DNA of 64,000 nucleotides from Apoderus coryli (lineage: Eukaryota > Arthropoda > Insecta > Coleoptera > Attelabidae). The position numbers and the translations under genes were made by a program. Of this stretch, positions 59,151 to 64,000 are shown in pieces. The number at the start of each line of letters is the position of its first letter. Position 1 is the stretch's first letter. Location: NCBI GenBank assembly GCA_911728435.2, contig OU452202.1, forward strand, positions 12,317,135 to 12,381,134, given 5' to 3'. Under the pieces are notes generated by a model. That model did not search any database and had not been told where the DNA came from. It saw only the letters and a list, made by a program, of their open reading frames with translations.

Positions 59151-61052
59151 CCGAAAAAGACAGAAAAGAAAAAACCATGGATGACCGACGGTATATTACA
59201 GATGATGGACAGAAGAAGAGAATCCAAGCGGAAAGACTACGTTGCATATCAGTTTCTAGACAAAGAGATAAAAAAAGCTGTCAGAGAAGCTAAAAACAGA
59301 CATCTGGAAGAACAGTGTGAAGAAATCGAGATATTGGAACGTAAACACGATTCCTTCAACCTCCACAAAAAGATCAAAGAAGCAGCAGGCATCTATAAAT
59401 CAAAAAGGCCGGGACACTTAACAGACACTCAAGGAAATCCTATAGTGGATATTGAAGAAACAAAAACAACATGGATGAATTATGTGACAACAACATTTGA
59501 TGACGATAGGAATGTCACCATCACACAAAATAAAAATGACGATACCGGACCACCTATTCTTGAAGCGGAAGTAGAAGCTGCTATAAACAACATTAAGGAG
59601 GGAAAAGCCGCAGGTCCAGACGAGTTCTACTCAGAATTCTTGAAAATTATGGATAAAGACGAAGTAAAAAGACTTACCTTGATCTTCAACAATATATACC
59701 AAAGTGGAAAAATACCCCAACAGTGGCTAAGATCAACTTTTATAACAATCCCTAAAAAACCCAACGCCAAAAAATGTGAAGATTATCGAATAATAAGCCT
59801 TATGAGCCATCTCCTGAAAACTTTTTTAAAAATTATACATAAAAGAATATATAAAAATTGTGAAGAACACATGACAAATACACAATTTGGCTTCAGGGAT
59901 GCATTGGGCACTCGTGAGGCACTTTTTGCTACACAAGTTCTCTTTCAAAGATGTAGAGACGTGAATTGTGATATATATGTGTGTTTTGTTGATTACCAGA
60001 AAGCGTTCGATATAATAAAACATGAACTGATGAAAATATTAAATTCAATTGGCCTAGACAGCAGAGATCGCCGTATAATAAACAATATCTATTACGAACA
60101 AACTGCAGCTGTAAGAGTTGGGGATCAGTTAACAGACGACATAAAGATAAAAAGAGGTGTGCGACAGGGGTGTATATTGTCCCCATTATTGTTCAATACA
60201 TATTCAGAGCACATTATGAACCTAGCGCTAACGGACATAGAGGAGGGAATACTTATAAACGGACAACGATTGAACAATATAAGATACGCTGATGATACTG
60301 TCATTTTTGCAGACAGTCTTGAAGGTCTGCAGACACTTGTCTCCAGGGTGGCAGAAGTAAGTAGCAGGTTTGGGCTTGATTTTAACATCAAAAAAACCAA
60401 ATACATGGTTATAAGCAAAAATAGGATACCACCTGGTCAATTGCTAGTTAACCAACAACCTATAACACGAATCACCAACTTTTGTTATTTGGGTGCAAAC
60501 TTAAATGAACAGTGGGACCAATCGACGGAAATTAAGATAAGGATCGAGAAGGCAAGATCAGCTTTCGTCAAAATGAAAAAAATCTTTAACAGCCACGATA
60601 TAAAACTGGAAATAAAAGTTCGTTTACTAAAATGCTACGTGTTCTCCGTTCTTTTATATGGCGTGGAGACATGGACCTTAACTGAAGCGTCACTGGGAAG
60701 ACTCGAGGCATTCGAAATGTGGTGCTATAGACGCATGTTGAGGATTTCCTGGACAGACAGAGTCACCAACGAAGAAGTTCTACATAGAATGGGTAAAGAG
60801 CGCGAACTAGTCGTAACCATAAAACGTCGCAAACTGGAATACCTGGGCCATATAATGCGTAATGAACAACGGTATGACCTGCTTCGGACAATACTTCAGG
60901 GTAAAGTGCATGGGAAAAGAGGTCCAGGACGAAGAATATCCTGGCTGCATAACCTGCGAAAATGGTTTAACTTAACCACTACCGGACTTTTCAGGGCAGC
61001 AGTCAACAAAGTAAGAATAGCCATGTTAGTGTCCAACATCCGTAACGGATAG
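59151..61052 (+). CDS. LINE ORF2 fragment: near-intact reverse transcriptase
   Basis: The longest ORF in the window (623 codons from ATG 59181, open further upstream in the same frame through KKKPW). It lacks the N-terminal AP endonuclease, so the element is 5'-truncated. Reverse transcriptase blocks are all present: GKAAGPDEFYSEFLK, PQQWLRSTFITIPKKP, NTQFGFRDALGTREALF, VCFVDYQKAFDIIKHEL, GVRQGCILSPLLFN and the catalytic NNIRYADDTVIFA (60277-60315). Thumb and C-terminus follow: FCYLGANLNEQWDQSTEIKI, VLLYGVETWTLTEAS, KLEYLGHIMRNEQRY. The frame ends NIRNG and stop at 61050, followed by AAGAAGAAG, which resembles the simple tails of RTE/CR1-like LINEs. No internal stops, so a recent arrival. The clade is not assigned. 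Confidence 0.9.
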   Translation, partial: PKKTEKKKPWMTDGILQMMDRRRESKRKDYVAYQFLDKEIKKAVREAKNRHLEEQCEEIEILERKHDSFNLHKKIKEAAGIYKSKRPGHLTDTQGNPIVDIEETKTTWMNYVTTTFDDDRNVTITQNKNDDTGPPILEAEVEAAINNIKEGKAAGPDEFYSEFLKIMDKDEVKRLTLIFNNIYQSGKIPQQWLRSTFITIPKKPNAKKCEDYRIISLMSHLLKTFLKIIHKRIYKNCEEHMTNTQFGFRDALGTREALFATQVLFQRCRDVNCDIYVCFVDYQKAFDIIKHELMKILNSIGLDSRDRRIINNIYYEQTAAVRVGDQLTDDIKIKRGVRQGCILSPLLFNTYSEHIMNLALTDIEEGILINGQRLNNIRYADDTVIFADSLEGLQTLVSRVAEVSSRFGLDFNIKKTKYMVISKNRIPPGQLLVNQQPITRITNFCYLGANLNEQWDQSTEIKIRIEKARSAFVKMKKIFNSHDIKLEIKVRLLKCYVFSVLLYGVETWTLTEASLGRLEAFEMWCYRRMLRISWTDRVTNEEVLHRMGKERELVVTIKRRKLEYLGHIMRNEQRYDLLRTILQGKVHGKRGPGRRISWLHNLRKWFNLTTTGLFRAAVNKVRIAMLVSNIRNG

Positions 61053-63032
61053 GCACCATAAGAAGAAGAAGGTAATCTATAAGAAGGTAATTCTATATTT
61101 TTCAAATGGCATCCTAGAAAGTGGAAAGGAATTAATTTTAAACGTTTACTATAAATTTATAATTTTATCAGTTGTTTGGATTATGGAATTGTTCTCATTT
61201 TAACAAAATGATGTTAAAGTTTGTTTTTTAAAAACTCAATTACCATTTATATAAAATATCACTTAGGTATAAAAAGTGTCCTCCGCATAACTGAAACCAA
61301 AATTTATACTACCGCACATAAATAAAGAGTAAATTTGTCTTTTATGATCCGGGATGGGGAACTACACAAACTGGTGACATTATTTGCGTCTATGCGTTTT
61401 AATGGCGCAAAATGAAATTTCCGTCCCACCAACAAATCTACCGGCATACACATCCGGGCCGCAGATTTAAATTTTCCCTTTTCCCCAACATTTTCAAATA
61501 ACGCATTACAACACGAAGAGCGTAAAATGTAAAATCAGACAAAACGGTCACCATAAATTACGTTGTGTAACAAACGACTTTTGGCCGCATTGTGGTGGTT
61601 GTAAAATGGCGTTTATAGATCACGTTGCATTTACAACATATACTGGACGCGGTATAAAACCTACCTATCCCGCCCTAAACAGGCCCCTTAAAAGGTGTAA
61701 AACAACAAGACTGTGTAACCGAGGGCAGAAGGATGTATTTTTTATTTTCCACTTGACACTAATGATTTTTGCGGAGACACTTTTTGTGAACAGTGTGAAA
61801 TATTACTTTCCAGGAATTTTTAACAATGGTCAATGCTATTTATCGTAGAGAAAGCACACTTGTTTAATTAAAGGGTATCGAGTTCACAAACTCGCTGACC
61901 AGATATTTATTTTCAACAGTAAAAACTAGAACTTGTGTATGGAATCATATACATCAGCGTAACCGACTCCAATTACCTCACTTCAGGGGCGTAGTGATGC
62001 CGTTACGGCCCTGTGTTCCAAGGAATTTTCGGGCCCACTTTCTCACCGCCACACCCATTGAAAAACAAAGTACCAATATTTATACGTTTATTAAGAAATC
62101 AAACAAACTTAACCAAAGCACAATTTAAAATAAAAAATTAAAAAATCTACATGCATAGAAACCGTGCAATCCTCGTTTGTGGAAAAGTTAGCCCATTGCC
62201 AAACGGTGAACGGTGCCCACTTTCAGGAACTGTTTTGGATAGTCTGCCCGAAAACAAAATTAATTAGGAAGGCAAAAGCCTGCATTTTCTCAAAAATTTT
62301 CTTATTTTACCCGCAACATGTAGCACATCATTGTATTCAGAACGACAGCAGTAACTCAAAAGTGTCCTAAAAATAGGGGTTGCAATTTGAAATAAACATG
62401 ACTTAGATGTTGCCGCCCTGCGGCAGGTTTCGGATCAAATACATATAGGCTACAAAATTGCTAAACATAAAACAAAACTGACGTGTCTCGGCTTTTCCTT
62501 TAAAAATATACCATTTTGAAAATAATCGCCAGTTCCGTTATTATACGGACAACTTGTATATTACAGTAAAGCTAGTTTCCAAATTTTGTAATATGCCAAA
62601 TGCCTGTTTATTGATACTAAAGCAAAGATGAACATATTTATTCCAACTGTATTATAAAAGCTGACGCTCTCATATTATAAAAAAATCATAATGGTGGTCC
62701 ATGCTCGTAACGATGCCGATGTACGAAATAAAATCTAAAAAACAACGATACATCATGAAAATTTTAATAAAATTAAAAACACAACAATGTCGACAGCCAA
62801 ATGGATGGAAAGAGATGACACGAAGGCTATAATAATTAAATTTGATTGAAATTGATTACACTTTCTTCCGCCAGCTTTGGCACAAAAAGCACAGTTTTTA
62901 AAAATTTTAATTTATAATGAACGCACTGCACTGGTATGAATAGAAAGTATTTGCAGTATAGGCTGAGTAAATGGTTCATCACAGATTATTAAAAAAAAAA
63001 ACTGTTGTCACCCCAAAACTTCCCCGGCAATA
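61053..63032. other. No recognisable gene; one hAT-like end
   Basis: CAGGGGCGTAGTGATGCCGT (61985-62004) with TTACGGCCCTGTGTTCCAAG is the inverted match of 35713-35755 and looks like a hAT terminus. GTCACCCCAAAACTTCCCCG lies at 63006. The rest is AT-rich and non-coding. Confidence 0.45.
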
Positions 63033-63620
63033 TACAGAGTGAGTATAAAGCACGGCAACTCCTGTATAAAATCGCTATTTTGAAAAAAATGTTAAAGAAA
63101 AGTTATTTGGTATAATTTTTTGCACAACCTGCCGATGATCAATTTTTTACATTAGGTTACATTAGAAAATAATTGAGAAAAAACTGTTTTATAAAACAAT
63201 CGTGTTCTTCGTCTACAGTTCATTGAAATTAAATTTTTATAAGACTGGTCATGAAAAACATTGTAGCTGTCAAATAAAACTAGTATTTGTCAGTTGCTTG
63301 TGTTCAGTTAGTTTTCCTTACAAACAAAAATCGAAAAACTCAAATTTAACACTCACACTCATTAGTGTTATGCCAGAATTAACGGAAAAACAAATAATTG
63401 AATTGGCTACGGTGACAGAAAACGTCGTTATAAGGAAGTGTGCAAACTTTTTCATGAGTTGTATCCTATAACCAAGTCTTATGAAATTTTAATTTTAATG
63501 AACTGTAAACGAAGAATATGATTGTTTTAATTATTTTCTAATGCAACCCAATATAAATGTTATATTGTATCCAGAAATAAATGGTCTATACGTAAAAATG
63601 AAAAGAAAAATATACCATGG
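63033..63620 (+). mobile_element. DUF4817-type transposon deletion derivative with long TIRs
   Basis: GGTTACATTAGAAAATAATT (63154-63173) and AATTATTTTCTAATGCAACC (63529-63548) are the inner ends of inverted arms. The right arm continues to about 63620 and matches, inverted, the transposon-derived part of the 493-bp monomers (for example TTTTTCTTTTCATTTTTA). Between them, from 63370, the frame MPELTEKQIIELA, then after a shift GDRKRRYKEVCKLFHELYPI, is the HTH start of a DUF4817-type transposase. The rest of the transposase is deleted. Confidence 0.75.
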
Positions 63621-63938
63621 CCACAGCATAAAGATATATATGCACAAAAATGTGAATCTTCAAACAGCCATACTGTTGTTGTGGGCTCTTACCAGATTGT
63701 AAAAATTTTAATTTATTTACTTTTAAAAATGAGAAAAAGAAGAAAACACAAAACAAAAACAAAAATAATTGACAAATTTCCAACCATTTAACTATATTTT
63801 TGTATTAATTTAACAACTCAATTTATTTCCAACAAAGTGATATGTATAAACGTTTAAATCAATGTAAAACTCTCTATTAACATTTGTATGAAGTACGACC
63901 CTCACATCTGACAATACTGTATAAGGTTCCTTAAGCCA

Positions 63939-63964
63939 CTGATGATGGACGTGTAGTCCGAAAC
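63939..63964 (+). ncRNA. Hammerhead-ribozyme-like core
   Basis: CTGATGA, then TGGACGTGTAGTCC (arms GGAC and GTCC), then GAAACATGGCTGGT. This is the best consensus match in the window. A minimal stem III (AC with GT) and a possible UA cleavage step at GGTA can be drawn, with weak stem I pairing. The Penelope-type origin is inferred from the flanks. Confidence 0.55.
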
Positions 63965-64000
63965 ATGGCTGGTATTTAAAACAAGGTTTTAACATATATA

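Noticed and set aside
59826..60440. Several minus-strand ORFs of 65-97 codons
   Set aside because: They are antisense shadows of the LINE reverse transcriptase frame.
1..64000. tRNA or rRNA genes
   Set aside because: I saw no cloverleaf with an internal A and B box or rRNA signature while reading. A tRNA search program would be needed to exclude short genes.

Overview
The window looks like nuclear DNA of an insect, or at least an arthropod. It is AT-rich, its one conserved cellular gene is split by introns with GT/AG borders, and it is crowded with transposon types typical of insect genomes: mariner, P-like, hAT-like, Penelope-like, Ty3/Gypsy, several LINEs, and DDE transposons with a DUF4817-type N-terminus. 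I cannot name the species. A large, repeat-rich genome such as that of a beetle or a hemipteran would fit, but that is inference.

The only clear host gene is on the minus strand. Three consecutive exons (27311-27582, 17040-17149, 16033-16239) encode part of the catalytic domain of a polypeptide N-acetylgalactosaminyltransferase (GALNT/pgant family), the Golgi enzymes that start mucin-type O-glycosylation. Exon phases join cleanly. The first intron seen is about 10.2 kb and holds a young Ty3/Gypsy element, a palindromic repeat and a mariner/DDE transposase chimera. The N-terminal exons and the C-terminal catalytic and lectin exons were not found.

Region by region. 0.1-3.1 kb: a Penelope-like fragment (RT end plus GIY-YIG endonuclease) between inverted LTR-like arms that carry hammerhead-ribozyme-like cores, then a LINE remnant. 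8.2-9.7 kb: a deleted mariner and a palindromic repeat. 10.1-12.7 kb: a hAT-like element with an 8-bp target duplication that contains a 493-bp tandem array. 14-15.8 kb: a second mariner and a 57-nt-arm hairpin. 16-27.6 kb: the GALNT exons and the TE-filled intron, including a 4.9-kb Gypsy element with apparently identical LTRs, a deleted reverse transcriptase and an extra pre-gag reading frame. 28-32.4 kb: a GC-richer TIR element and a DUF4817-type transposon with TIRs of about 685 bp. 33-40 kb: a 170-bp tandem repeat, a broken unknown ORF, a three-unit palindromic array, and mariner and LINE fragments. 40-48.5 kb: DDE, P-like, mariner and LINE fragments. 50-55 kb: MITEs, ribozyme-like motifs, a hAT-like MITE with an 8-bp target duplication, and LINE and DDE fragments. 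57-64 kb: LINE and DDE fragments, a nearly intact LINE reverse transcriptase ORF of 623 codons, a second long-TIR DUF4817-type derivative and a final ribozyme-like motif.

There is no operon-like organisation. The genes interact mainly by nesting: transposons sit in the host intron and inside each other, and tandem-repeat monomers have captured transposon ends. The most promising unexplained items are: (1) the pre-gag ORF with an N-myristoylation signal and one membrane segment; (2) a short hairpin core, TGAGCCG(A/C)AGG(T/C)GAGT, shared by two otherwise different palindromic repeat families and apparently excised in some copies; (3) the dispersed hammerhead-like cores; and (4) the hAT-like element that carries a minisatellite.
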